DNA from: an uncultured Lachnobacterium sp.
GTDB lineage: Bacteria > Bacillota > Clostridia > Lachnospirales > Lachnospiraceae
Direction: 5' to 3'
NCBI GenBank assembly: GCA_900550545.1
Contig: URSS01000035.1
Span: 1 to 27,061, forward strand
DNA length: 27,061 nt
Shown here piece by piece: positions 8,062 to 16,315 of this stretch. The notes under the pieces are model-generated. The model did no database searches, was not told the origin of the DNA, and saw only the letters and a program-made list of their open reading frames with translations. Both the position numbers and the translations under genes were made by a program. Position 1 is the first letter of the stretch, and each line of letters begins with the position of its first letter.

Positions 8062-8090
8062 AAAAAGTGGAGCCACATAATGGGCTCCAC
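8062..8090 (-). terminator. Intrinsic terminator after hup
   Basis: The minus-strand stem GTGGAGCC / GGCTCCAC (8 GC-rich pairs, 8-base loop) is followed by TTTTT at 8066-8062. It lies 20 bases after the hup stop and 18 bases before rqcP. It probably gives abundant monocistronic hup mRNA with limited readthrough into rqcP. Confidence 0.85.
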
Positions 8091-8109
8091 CTGCTTATAA
8101 CCTAATAAA

Positions 8110-8382
8110 TTAGTTTAAAGAATCCTTTAAAGCCTTACCAGCCTTAAACTTAGGTGCCTTAGAAGCTGGGATCTTAATCTCCTGCTTTGTCTGTGGATTT
8201 CTACCAACTCTAGCAGCTCTCTCAGATACCTCGAATGTACCGAATCCTACTAACTGTACCTTCTCACCCTTCTTTAATTCTTCAGCAATAACATCTGTAA
8301 ATGCCTTAACGGCTGCCTCTGCGTCTTTCTTCGAGATTTCAGCCTTCTCAGCTACAGCTGCAACTAACTCTGCTTTGTTCAT
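8110..8382 (-). CDS. hup: DNA-binding protein HU
   Basis: HU is the small homodimeric histone-like protein that bends and compacts DNA. The 90-residue length is exact for the family. The signature GFGTFEVSERAARVGRNPQT (about 47-66) is the start of the beta-arm region, and the C-terminus FKAGKALKDSLN is canonical. The ATG at 8382 has a TAGGAGGAA site, and two tandem sigma-A-type promoters lie upstream with a strong terminator after the gene, as expected for an abundant protein. Confidence 0.97.
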   Translation of the reverse strand: MNKAELVAAVAEKAEISKKDAEAAVKAFTDVIAEELKKGEKVQLVGFGTFEVSERAARVGRNPQTKQEIKIPASKAPKFKAGKALKDSLN

Positions 8383-8408
8383 GTCAAAATTCCTCCTATG
8401 GATTCTAT

Positions 8409-8436
8409 ATTATATAATTCGAGTTCCTTCTCTCAA
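8409..8436 (-). promoter_or_regulatory. Proximal hup promoter
   Basis: On the minus strand TTGAGA (8436-8431), a 16-base spacer and TATAAT (8414-8409) form a good sigma-A promoter that would start about 20 bases before the hup start codon, close to its ribosome-binding site. Confidence 0.5.
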
Positions 8437-8452
8437 ATTACTTACAAATCTA

Positions 8453-8481
8453 TTTATACTTGTTTTCCTAGTGTTTGTCAA
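8453..8481 (-). promoter_or_regulatory. Distal hup promoter (near-consensus sigma-A)
   Basis: On the minus strand the perfect -35 TTGACA (8481-8476), a 17-base spacer and TATAAA (8458-8453) form one of the strongest promoters in the window. It predicts a leader of about 64 bases before hup. Confidence 0.8.
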
Positions 8482-8547
8482 GGAAAAATGCCATATTTTA
8501 GGGCTTTTAGGTCTTGAAAAACATACAAAAATAGAGTGGAAAAATCG

Positions 8548-9810
8548 TCATTTTGACACATTAGTGCTCGTATTATATAAACTTGATAACAAATCCTTCA
8601 GTATGTCCGTTTCATCATCACGCTTTTCGCTTTCACTTTTCTCGCTCTCACTCGTCGTATTCTCCGTGCGCTGTGATGGCTGGCTGCTCTGTGAATTTTC
8701 CTGGTGCGAATTTGCAGTTAAACTGTTCTGGCTTGAGGATGTCCCGGAAGATTCACTGTCTTCCTCATCTTTGAGTTTGATAATGATCGTAGCTTCCGGT
8801 GAGTTTACATATAAATTCCGCTTCCATACATCATAACCGTCTGCATACACGGTTACATCATGAGAGCCATAAGTCAGTTTCAGCGTTTTTCCGGTCTCTG
8901 TCTGTTTGCCATCCACAAGCAACAGAGCATCTTCCACATCGATTGAAAATTTTATTTTTCCATACTGTGGACCTTCACCTTTTAGCTCATTCAGATCGAC
9001 TGTTGTGGTTTTTCCCCGCTTGATCTTAATCTTTTTGCTCCCACCCCATCCATTGTTTGCAACCGTCAGCGTATATTTTCCTTCGGGCACCTGCAATGTC
9101 AGATCCGGTGTGATTTCCGTAAAGATTTTCTTGCCAAGCTGTAGAAAGCTTCCTTCGAACAAAGACGTATTCTTTAATGCAAGCGTTCCCTGTGCGGTCG
9201 TAATGTTTACGGAAAGAATTTGTTTATCTATGCCGACAACTGTAAGGGTATCTCCCTGCCTGATGCCTGTCATATCCACTTTTTCATCCCCGGAAAACAC
9301 ATAGGTATTGTCCTTATAGCGATATTTGCGGTCCGCGATCATGAGCATGTTTTTCTCTTCATTCACGGAAAAACGCGTGATATCCTCATACACCCATGCC
9401 TCATCCGACAGCTGTACCTCGGATAATGTTCCGTCCAGCGTCTGTTCACCGATCGTCACAAGTGACCCCAAAGGAAATGCCGCCATGGTGGAACGATTTC
9501 CATATTTATCAAAAAACTGTGTGCCTGTACCATAATAAAAGCGGTACTCCATTCCATTGGCATAACGGTAAAGGCGCAGACTTTCTTCCGTCTGATCGAT
9601 ACCCGTAATGAGATAAACTTCCTGTTGTTGTGTCTCCTGCGTATCCTCTTCTGTCTGGTCGGCAATGGAGTGATGAAAATATGTCATTCCATCATCCACG
9701 GTCTCCTTTCCGCACCCGCTCAACATTACCAATGCCAGCAGAAAAACGACACAGCTCATATATTGTATTATCTTTTGTATCTGTTTTTTATTCATATCAT
9801 TAGTATACAT
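8548..9810 (-). CDS. Lipoprotein with PEGA domain, function unknown
   Basis: The 420-residue protein has a hydrophobic segment at about 18-32 ending in a lipobox (LSGC, Cys33), so it should be a surface lipoprotein. The middle (60-280) is beta-rich with repeated short motifs such as QGDTLTVVG and VPEGKYTLTVANNGWGGSKK. A PEGA-like domain lies at about 284-346 (LLLVDGKQTETGKTLKLTYG, then HDVTVYADGYDVWKRNLYV). The tail (350-400) is Ser/Glu/Gln-rich and low in complexity, as in a wall-spanning linker. The start is ATG at 9810, 5 bases after the upstream gene's stop; a second ATG at 9795 is possible, and neither has a strong ribosome-binding site. It is the last gene of the run that begins with the GGDEF protein. 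I do not know its function. Confidence 0.85.
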   Translation of the reverse strand: MYTNDMNKKQIQKIIQYMSCVVFLLALVMLSGCGKETVDDGMTYFHHSIADQTEEDTQETQQQEVYLITGIDQTEESLRLYRYANGMEYRFYYGTGTQFFDKYGNRSTMAAFPLGSLVTIGEQTLDGTLSEVQLSDEAWVYEDITRFSVNEEKNMLMIADRKYRYKDNTYVFSGDEKVDMTGIRQGDTLTVVGIDKQILSVNITTAQGTLALKNTSLFEGSFLQLGKKIFTEITPDLTLQVPEGKYTLTVANNGWGGSKKIKIKRGKTTTVDLNELKGEGPQYGKIKFSIDVEDALLLVDGKQTETGKTLKLTYGSHDVTVYADGYDVWKRNLYVNSPEATIIIKLKDEEDSESSGTSSSQNSLTANSHQENSQSSQPSQRTENTTSESEKSESEKRDDETDILKDLLSSLYNTSTNVSK

Positions 9811-9815
9811 GATTC

Positions 9816-10787
9816 TTAATTATTTTGAAATAACTTCTCCAAAAAGATGCTTCGTGCTGATTCCAGTTCAATCATCCGTTTCATTTTCTCAATATCCCGT
9901 TCCGATACCCATGCCTTGTGCGAATTTATGTAATGATTGGAAATTTTCCAGAATTTTTCCGGAAACAGAAGAATTACCGCCAGCATCTGTCTCTCTTCTT
10001 TGGAAATCTGCCGTTCCCGGTCGTAGATCTCCATCAGGCGCATTCCCATTCCCTGATCCCAATTATTTTTCTCGAGCATTTTGCGAAGAAAGTTTGCCAG
10101 ATCCGCAATCTGCAAATTGCACGACATGTTTTCATAATTAATAATCTGAATCCCCTCCGGTCCGTGTACCACGTTATGCTGGTTAAAGTCTCCATGGCAC
10201 AGCAAACTGTTCGGTGTCTCTTTTACCTCCGTAAGAAGTTGCATAGCTCTTTTGGCTTCTTGTATGTAATGCGGATATTGTTCCCAAAAATGACGTTCAA
10301 ATTCATTTTTGCTTTTTTTCCCATGAACATAATTTTTTACTTTTACCAGTTCCCGGTAATGTCTCTGACAAATGTTACCCGGTTCATTACGCTCGATTTT
10401 CATAAATGCAGGGACTGTCAACGAACAGGCCGCCAGTTTCCGATGCAGACGCGCCAGCAGGATCACGGACTGTTGCAGATCATTTTCTATTCCTGTCCGG
10501 CACTCGCTTCCAGAAATCATATCCTTCAGCCAGTAACGTTTCCCATATTCATCTTCAACGGATGCCTCCCCCTCTTTCGTCAGGCAGATCTGTTCCGTGC
10601 CAACCCCTTCTTCCTGCAAATACTGTAAAACTTCCCGCAAAAAAGCCGCCCGTTCTTTCGATCCCCGGAAGGGCATCAACAGCTTCATTCCCTGACTGGT
10701 ATCGCAGATATATGCACCTCTTCCTTTTGTGATCTGTTTTATATCAAGATCGTACTGTTCCAACAGTGCCTCCGACTGATTATACAA
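9816..10787 (-). CDS. CotS-family spore coat protein, kinase-like fold
   Basis: The protein belongs to the CotS/APH-like phosphotransferase superfamily, whose members are spore-coat-associated in Firmicutes. The catalytic-loop motif HGDFNQHN is visible near residues 198-205, followed by IINYE (about 215-219), where active members normally carry IDF or IDW; the metal-binding Asp is replaced by Asn here. DLANFLRKM downstream is also family-like. I chose the TTG at 10787 because GGGAGGGG lies 6 bases before it. An ATG at 10802 would add five residues but overlaps that site and has none of its own. The gene lies 34 bases after cca and 5 before the PEGA lipoprotein. The spore coat role is inferred from family membership only. 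Confidence 0.8.
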   Translation of the reverse strand: MYNQSEALLEQYDLDIKQITKGRGAYICDTSQGMKLLMPFRGSKERAAFLREVLQYLQEEGVGTEQICLTKEGEASVEDEYGKRYWLKDMISGSECRTGIENDLQQSVILLARLHRKLAACSLTVPAFMKIERNEPGNICQRHYRELVKVKNYVHGKKSKNEFERHFWEQYPHYIQEAKRAMQLLTEVKETPNSLLCHGDFNQHNVVHGPEGIQIINYENMSCNLQIADLANFLRKMLEKNNWDQGMGMRLMEIYDRERQISKEERQMLAVILLFPEKFWKISNHYINSHKAWVSERDIEKMKRMIELESARSIFLEKLFQNN

Positions 10788-10821
10788 AAAAACCCCTCCC
10801 ATATGACATACTGTGTTGCTA

Positions 10822-12162
10822 TCATATGAGACGGGTCATTAAAATATGCGCTTCTTTCTCCAGTCGTTCTCTCGTATTCCATTCCGGATGTTCGAGTACA
10901 AGCTCAAACAATCCATCCAAAACCGCACCAAGCTGCTTTCCAGGCTGCATGCCCATGCGAATAAGATCCCGGCCATTCAATGCCAGATCACTTTTTTTTA
11001 CACACTGCTGTTCCTGAAGCACCTGCTGATACAATTGTTCCATCGTATCGATATAGGCAAGCTTTTCTACGCGGTGATACATGCTTTGTCCCAATGTATC
11101 CGCACGCTTTACCGCCAGAAGGCCCTCCATGTTTTCCTCACCGATGCGGCTCATCATCCGTCGTACATTCGTGGCGCTAAGTGCTGGACGGTCATCGTGA
11201 TAGCGCACAAACAGACAAACCTGATCGATCGTGTCATTGTCAAACTTGAGGCGACGAAGAATCTCTTTTGTCATCTTAGCACCTTCCTGCGGGTGTCCTT
11301 TGAAATGATCCTGTCCTTCCTCATCTGTAGTAATGCAAAGTGGCTTGGCAATATCGTGAAACAGCATGGCAAGACGCAGTACTCTGTCTGCCGGAATCGC
11401 TTCCATTGCATGAATGGTATGTTCCCCGACCGTATACATGTGATGTTTATTGTGCTGTGGTGTCTCCATCATCCGGTCAAATTCCGGTAAAAACACACGG
11501 CTCAGTCCAAGTTCGTATACTTCCCGCATCTCCTGCGGATTCGCCGAAGTCAGAAGTTTTACCAGCTCCATCTGGATACGCTCCGCACTCACTTTTGCAA
11601 GAGTCGGTGCCAGATCTGCCACGGCTGCTTTCGTCTGTTCTTCGATGGAAAAACCAAGCTGCGCTGCAAAACGCACCGCCCGCAGCATGCGAAGTGCGTC
11701 CTCTCCAAAACGGTCATGCGCATTTCCCACACAGCGAATGACGCCTTTCTCAAGATCCTGTTCCCCTTCGAAAGCATCAACAAGACCGGATTCATCATTG
11801 TATGCCATCGCATTGATCGTAAAATCCCGGCGCTTTAAATCTTCCACCAGATTCCCGGTAAAGATCACTTCCTTCGGATGCCTGCTGTCCTCATACTCAC
11901 CGTCAATCCGATATGTAGTCACTTCATAGCCCACATGATCAAGCATCACCGTTACCGTTCCATGCTGAATTCCTGTGTCAATAGTATGGGAAAATAAAGA
12001 CTTTACAGCTTCCGGCCTTGCAGAAGTTGTAATATCCCAATCTTTTGGTTCCCGTCCCAGAAGCGTATCTCTGACGCATCCGCCTACGGCATACGCATCA
12101 TACCCTTCTTTTTGCAGGCGGTGAATGATTCGATTAACATTTTCCGGTAACTTCATTTTCAT
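10822..12162 (-). CDS. cca: CCA tRNA nucleotidyltransferase with HD domain
   Basis: This enzyme adds or repairs the 3' CCA end of tRNAs without a template. The class II head domain shows GGCVRD at 27-32, the catalytic carboxylates in DWD at 41-43, RRDFTINAMAY near 110-120 and GEDALRMLRAVRFA near 154-167. The middle has an HD-type domain (GEHTIHAM, then LFHDIAK near 268-274). The length of 446 is normal for the clostridial form. The ATG overlaps the stop of the GGDEF gene as ATGA, so the two are coupled even though their functions differ. Confidence 0.97.
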   Translation of the reverse strand: MKMKLPENVNRIIHRLQKEGYDAYAVGGCVRDTLLGREPKDWDITTSARPEAVKSLFSHTIDTGIQHGTVTVMLDHVGYEVTTYRIDGEYEDSRHPKEVIFTGNLVEDLKRRDFTINAMAYNDESGLVDAFEGEQDLEKGVIRCVGNAHDRFGEDALRMLRAVRFAAQLGFSIEEQTKAAVADLAPTLAKVSAERIQMELVKLLTSANPQEMREVYELGLSRVFLPEFDRMMETPQHNKHHMYTVGEHTIHAMEAIPADRVLRLAMLFHDIAKPLCITTDEEGQDHFKGHPQEGAKMTKEILRRLKFDNDTIDQVCLFVRYHDDRPALSATNVRRMMSRIGEENMEGLLAVKRADTLGQSMYHRVEKLAYIDTMEQLYQQVLQEQQCVKKSDLALNGRDLIRMGMQPGKQLGAVLDGLFELVLEHPEWNTRERLEKEAHILMTRLI

Positions 12163-15100
12163 AAAAATTTATAGTGTCCTTTTTCTCCCATTTTCACTGT
12201 ATAAAGCAGATCATCAGCTCTGCGGATCAGCTCATTGATCTCACCCTCACTGTGCACATTCTCTGCGCTGGCAATACCGATGGAACATGTGATCAGACGG
12301 CCTGCATCCACCGTGATCTCATGGCCTAAATACTCTTCGATCTGCTTTTTGAAGCCGGCGGTTGCATCAATTCTCGCATAGATATCTTTTGCAATCTTCT
12401 CGAGTGCATCTCTATCCTTTGTATCAAGAATAATGATAAATTCATCTCCACCAAAACGACTGACAAATCCTTTTCCAAAGCTGACTTCTTTGAAAATAAC
12501 TGCCATCTCTTTGAGAATCAGATCGCCGACATCATGACCGTATGTATCATTATAATGCTTGAAATTATCCAGATCAATGAACATCAGACCAATATCCCTG
12601 CCGGCAGATTTTGCCTTGATCTGTTCTTCCATTCTGGTAAGCTGCTCATACATACCCGCACGGTTGTATATTCCGGTCAGCATATCGGTAACTGCTGCTG
12701 CCTGAAGCTTGCGGTTCATATCATAAGCTTTCTCATACGCCTCAATTCGATTAATGGAATACTCCATCTCACGGAAAAGAAGCTGATAAATATTGAGGTC
12801 ATCTTCATTGAGCATATAGCGTTCGATCGAACCATGCCAGTTATCTTTCATCCGCACATATGCGATCAGCAGGCTGGTAAGTGTTCCGTTTTTCATGAAT
12901 GGCACCGCTACAAATGAACAGACATCATCCACTCCAAAATAGGAAATCATATCCTGATGGTCAAAGAAACCTTCTCCGATTTTGGATACAACAAATCCCT
13001 GTGGATATTCTTTGATCGCGTGGTTGATTCCCCACAATACTTCCTCTGTCATGTTGCGTCCGGTATCATTGTATAGGACATTTGGCTTTCGGTCCTGATA
13101 ACAGATATACAATGCACAATCCAGATTGAAATGGTTGATAAAACAACTGATTGCATTCTTTACCATGGCTGGAACTTTCTGATCCGTAACGTCAATCAGT
13201 TTCTGCCAGGTCGATAAGAATTCCATCTGACGCTTTATACTTTGGAAATCATTTGCGAGACCTTCCTGTTTGATCAAAGCTTCGATATTTGCCTCGGAAA
13301 CTCTGCATGGACTGCTGTCATTTCCCGGTTCAATTTCTTTTAACATATCCATCTGCACGGAATTTGCCATCTCCGAACACATCTCTTCATGTTGACGAAG
13401 CAGTTCTTCCTCTCTCTCGTACAACTGGGTTCTTCCCATCTGCTGGAACAGATCCATTCTCGCCTGTCGGAAAATGCGATAACTGAAAAATTCATTGCCC
13501 TCTGACTGCGCAAGAAAATGCTCTGCTTTTTCAAAATTATCATATGCCCCGCCATAATCCCCGTCATACTGGTTCAAAAGTGCCTGCGCAAATGTACTAA
13601 GAAACATATCATCGTCGCATTTTGCATAATCATGGATAATTTCTTCATATTTATTTTTCTTTTCTTTTTCAATAATATAATTCAAAAACTGTCTGCAGCT
13701 TAACAGATACCGCTCACAGGCGAAATGGTCTTTCTGCGAAATTCCAACCAGCGCCAGTAATGCATACAGTTTTGACAGATTGCATACACGCAAACTGTTC
13801 AGATGCAGCTTCTCGATCGCCTTCATGGAGATTAAAAGATCATGTTCCGCATCTGCATAGCGCTCCTGCATAATATAATTCAGCGCACGATTGTAATATA
13901 CTTCGGCAATATCTTCCGGCAAACGCAGCTCATAGAATATCTCTATGGCACGGTTATAATACTGCTGTGCCAACTGATTCTTTCCCATGGCACTGAGATT
14001 GTAACCGATTGCGGAAATCAGTCTTCCCATATAAAAGCTTCCTCTGGATTTCATGGACTCATAGGTGCGCACCGAATACAGCAACGCAATCTCATTCATT
14101 CCATTTGTCGATGCAAGCATGATATTTTTCTGATATGCGTCATATACCAACTGCTCGTTTCCGATTTTCTTGGCCAAAGCTACACCTTTGCTGAAATAAA
14201 ACAGCGCAGCTTCCGAACGGTAAGCCTTTGCTACAACCTTCGGATGATTGTCATATGCATAAATGTAAATATGCGCCAGATGATTCCTGTATCCATACTG
14301 CATGAGCTTTTCGATGAGTTCCGCCTCAATCGGAATATCCTGCACACAGAAAAAGATATTGTACCATCCGGACATTCGTGCCATGACTTTTAGCAATTCT
14401 GCGCGGAACACCTGCTTGGCATTTCCGCTTTCCATTGCTCGTCCATATGCAAGATTTGCATATTTTTCTGACTTCTCAAGCTTTCCCTGATACATGTAAC
14501 AGGTCGCACGAAGAAAATCACACTGTGAACGGTACAGAAATTCATCTTCTGCGGGTATCATATGTGTTGCTTCCGCGACAAGTTCGAGTGCCTTGGACAA
14601 TTCTCCCAGCAAAATGGAAGTTCTGGCATACAAAAGATAAAACGAACGCTTGCAGGATTCTTCCATCTGCGCATCTTCAAATTTAATCTTGTGCTCTACC
14701 CCCTGGAAATAACGCTTTGCCTGATCGTAATCCAGAAACTCCACAATATTTGCGACTTTCTGGATGCTTTCCTCGTAGTTCTCATCCACATATACATTGT
14801 CCGTATACCCTTCACTTAAAGTTATTTCCTCTTTCAGTTCCGTTCTGCGGCGGTTGGATGAACCAATATGATACAACTGACTGTGGTCCTCAAGACTCTC
14901 TACAATTCCATCCCAGACTTCAACAATGGAATCCCCACGTCCAACCGATTCATTCACACCAAGAACCAGACCGATATTCCGGTCCGGATTCGTAATAAGT
15001 GCATGTACAACTTCAATTGCACTACGGCTTGCCATCTGAAAACGGTTGATCACAAGGACGATCGGATGTGTTTTCGCCAAAGCTTTCAGCATCGCTGCGA

Positions 15101-15500
15101 TTGCCTCTGTCATTCGTCCCTGTTCATACTCTACCTCATTGAGCAGAACGCCTTCTTCTCTGTCACAGATTCCAGTCTCATAATAACTGCGAAATACCTC
15201 TTTGTGCAGTTCATACACGCCACATTCTGCAAGAAATGTATCGAAATCACCCTCCCGGTACTTCCGGAACATATTACAGATTGTGTCCAAAAAAGGCTCA
15301 TATGCCCCTGTTAATTCACGGTATCCAAACTCATGCCAAGCAAAAAAAACGCTATCATCCTTGTCCTGATAACGCTTTATCGTCTCTAAATTTTCTATTG
15401 AGAAATCATTGTTATAACTTGCCATAACAATATTTCTCTCTGTTTTTCCGACATGGTTGTATACCTGTTCGATTACACCATTATAATACTTATCAATCAT
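12159..15500 (-). CDS. Giant diguanylate cyclase: degenerate NTPase-like, TPR, GAF-like and GGDEF domains
   Basis: The protein has 1113 residues and no membrane segment. Residues 1-200 resemble the AAA/STAND NTPase of MalT-like regulators (AYEPFLDTI, then PIVLVINRFQMASRSAIEVV in the Walker B position). There is no P-loop, and Walker B reads INRF where DDL or DDF is expected. Helical TPR-type repeats fill about 255-740 (for example QQYYNRAIEIFYELRLPEDI). A GAF-like region spans about 760-920. The C-terminal GGDEF domain (935-1113) begins at DMLTGIYNR (Asp939) and has an intact GGDEF at 1017-1021, so it should make c-di-GMP. The RxxD inhibitory site is absent (FGKG instead). The start ATG has GGGGGGAG and a strong promoter upstream. 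It shares a transcript with cca. Confidence 0.9.
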   Translation of the reverse strand: MIDKYYNGVIEQVYNHVGKTERNIVMASYNNDFSIENLETIKRYQDKDDSVFFAWHEFGYRELTGAYEPFLDTICNMFRKYREGDFDTFLAECGVYELHKEVFRSYYETGICDREEGVLLNEVEYEQGRMTEAIAAMLKALAKTHPIVLVINRFQMASRSAIEVVHALITNPDRNIGLVLGVNESVGRGDSIVEVWDGIVESLEDHSQLYHIGSSNRRRTELKEEITLSEGYTDNVYVDENYEESIQKVANIVEFLDYDQAKRYFQGVEHKIKFEDAQMEESCKRSFYLLYARTSILLGELSKALELVAEATHMIPAEDEFLYRSQCDFLRATCYMYQGKLEKSEKYANLAYGRAMESGNAKQVFRAELLKVMARMSGWYNIFFCVQDIPIEAELIEKLMQYGYRNHLAHIYIYAYDNHPKVVAKAYRSEAALFYFSKGVALAKKIGNEQLVYDAYQKNIMLASTNGMNEIALLYSVRTYESMKSRGSFYMGRLISAIGYNLSAMGKNQLAQQYYNRAIEIFYELRLPEDIAEVYYNRALNYIMQERYADAEHDLLISMKAIEKLHLNSLRVCNLSKLYALLALVGISQKDHFACERYLLSCRQFLNYIIEKEKKNKYEEIIHDYAKCDDDMFLSTFAQALLNQYDGDYGGAYDNFEKAEHFLAQSEGNEFFSYRIFRQARMDLFQQMGRTQLYEREEELLRQHEEMCSEMANSVQMDMLKEIEPGNDSSPCRVSEANIEALIKQEGLANDFQSIKRQMEFLSTWQKLIDVTDQKVPAMVKNAISCFINHFNLDCALYICYQDRKPNVLYNDTGRNMTEEVLWGINHAIKEYPQGFVVSKIGEGFFDHQDMISYFGVDDVCSFVAVPFMKNGTLTSLLIAYVRMKDNWHGSIERYMLNEDDLNIYQLLFREMEYSINRIEAYEKAYDMNRKLQAAAVTDMLTGIYNRAGMYEQLTRMEEQIKAKSAGRDIGLMFIDLDNFKHYNDTYGHDVGDLILKEMAVIFKEVSFGKGFVSRFGGDEFIIILDTKDRDALEKIAKDIYARIDATAGFKKQIEEYLGHEITVDAGRLITCSIGIASAENVHSEGEINELIRRADDLLYTVKMGEKGHYKFL

Positions 15501-15559
15501 GGATTACTCCCCCCTGCAATCCTTTTGCGTCTGACCAAAAGACTAAAATACTTAAATAT

Positions 15560-15588
15560 ATAGTATGACAAACCCTTGTTTTTGTCAA
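15560..15588 (-). promoter_or_regulatory. Sigma-A promoter of the GGDEF-cca unit, with overlapping inverted repeat
   Basis: On the minus strand a perfect TTGACA (15588-15583), a 17-base spacer and TACTAT (15565-15560) form a strong promoter just after the rluA-like gene. An inverted repeat TGACAAA-N8-TTTGTCA (15587-15566) runs from the -35 to the edge of the -10 and could be an operator. The leader would be about 53 bases. Confidence 0.7.
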
Positions 15589-15591
15589 GAT

Positions 15592-16308
15592 TTACACCCT
15601 TTTTCCAGCCTTCAAAAGCTTGCAGATTTCCTCATTTTTTGGAATAATTTTGTAATCCATTTCTGTGCCACTGGACGGATGTCCAAACGAAATCCGGTAG
15701 GAACATAATCCGAGCTGGTTCGCCGGATATTTTCCGTATTTGGTATCTCCTACAATCGGTATCCCTGCATGTGCCAGCTGCACACGGATCTGATGATGCC
15801 GGCCGGTATGAAGTGTAATATCAAGCAACAGCTTTTGTCCCTCCTGCGCAACAACCTCGTAATCCAGACAGGCATGTTTTGTTTCTTTCGTTTTCTGTGG
15901 CATAACAGCAGATATATTTCGCTTTGCGTCAAAAACAATCTCATTATCCAACGTTCCTTTTTCGTCCAGTCCAATTTCTTCCATGGATTGTTTTCCCTCT
16001 GGAAGCTGCACGAGCGCATAATAGTGTTTTCCAACAAAACGTTTTTTCACCTGCGCAGATAATTTTGCCGCAGCCTGCGGTGTTTTGGCATATACCATCA
16101 CACCCTCCACCGGCTGATCCAGGCGGTGCACAATCCCGATATATGGTGGCTGTGTCCTGCCAGCTTTCCGGTTATTTGCTGCAATATAATTTTTTAATAT
16201 GCTCTCCATATCTTTCTGTCCGAGGCGTTTCGTCTGCGTTGCAACACCTGCCGGTTTGTGACAGACAAGAATGGCTTCATCCTCGTATATAATTTCCGGT
16301 TGTGTCAT
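15592..16308 (-). CDS. RluA-family RNA pseudouridine synthase
   Basis: This enzyme isomerises uridine to pseudouridine in rRNA or tRNA. The catalytic motif HRLDQPVEG is at 61-69 with nucleophile Asp64, and the C-terminal signature TGRHHQIRVQLAHAGIPIVG is intact. At 238 residues it is short and lacks the N-terminal S4 domain of RluD-type enzymes, so it resembles the short RluA/RluC-like or YqcB-like forms. The exact RNA target cannot be told from sequence. It starts 7 bases after the pflA stop, so it is probably co-transcribed with pflA. Confidence 0.92.
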   Translation of the reverse strand: MTQPEIIYEDEAILVCHKPAGVATQTKRLGQKDMESILKNYIAANNRKAGRTQPPYIGIVHRLDQPVEGVMVYAKTPQAAAKLSAQVKKRFVGKHYYALVQLPEGKQSMEEIGLDEKGTLDNEIVFDAKRNISAVMPQKTKETKHACLDYEVVAQEGQKLLLDITLHTGRHHQIRVQLAHAGIPIVGDTKYGKYPANQLGLCSYRISFGHPSSGTEMDYKIIPKNEEICKLLKAGKRV

Positions 16309-16315
16309 ATCTTCT

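Noticed and set aside
8482..8547. Terminator after the PEGA lipoprotein gene
   Set aside because: Only a 3-4 bp GCC/GGC stem before ATTTTT could be drawn, too weak to call.
15581..15589. TTTGTCAAG on the plus strand as a Spo0A box at the GGDEF promoter (also at 19591-19599 at pflB)
   Set aside because: It is simply the complement of an extended consensus -35 (CTTGACAAA) and recurs at unrelated promoters.
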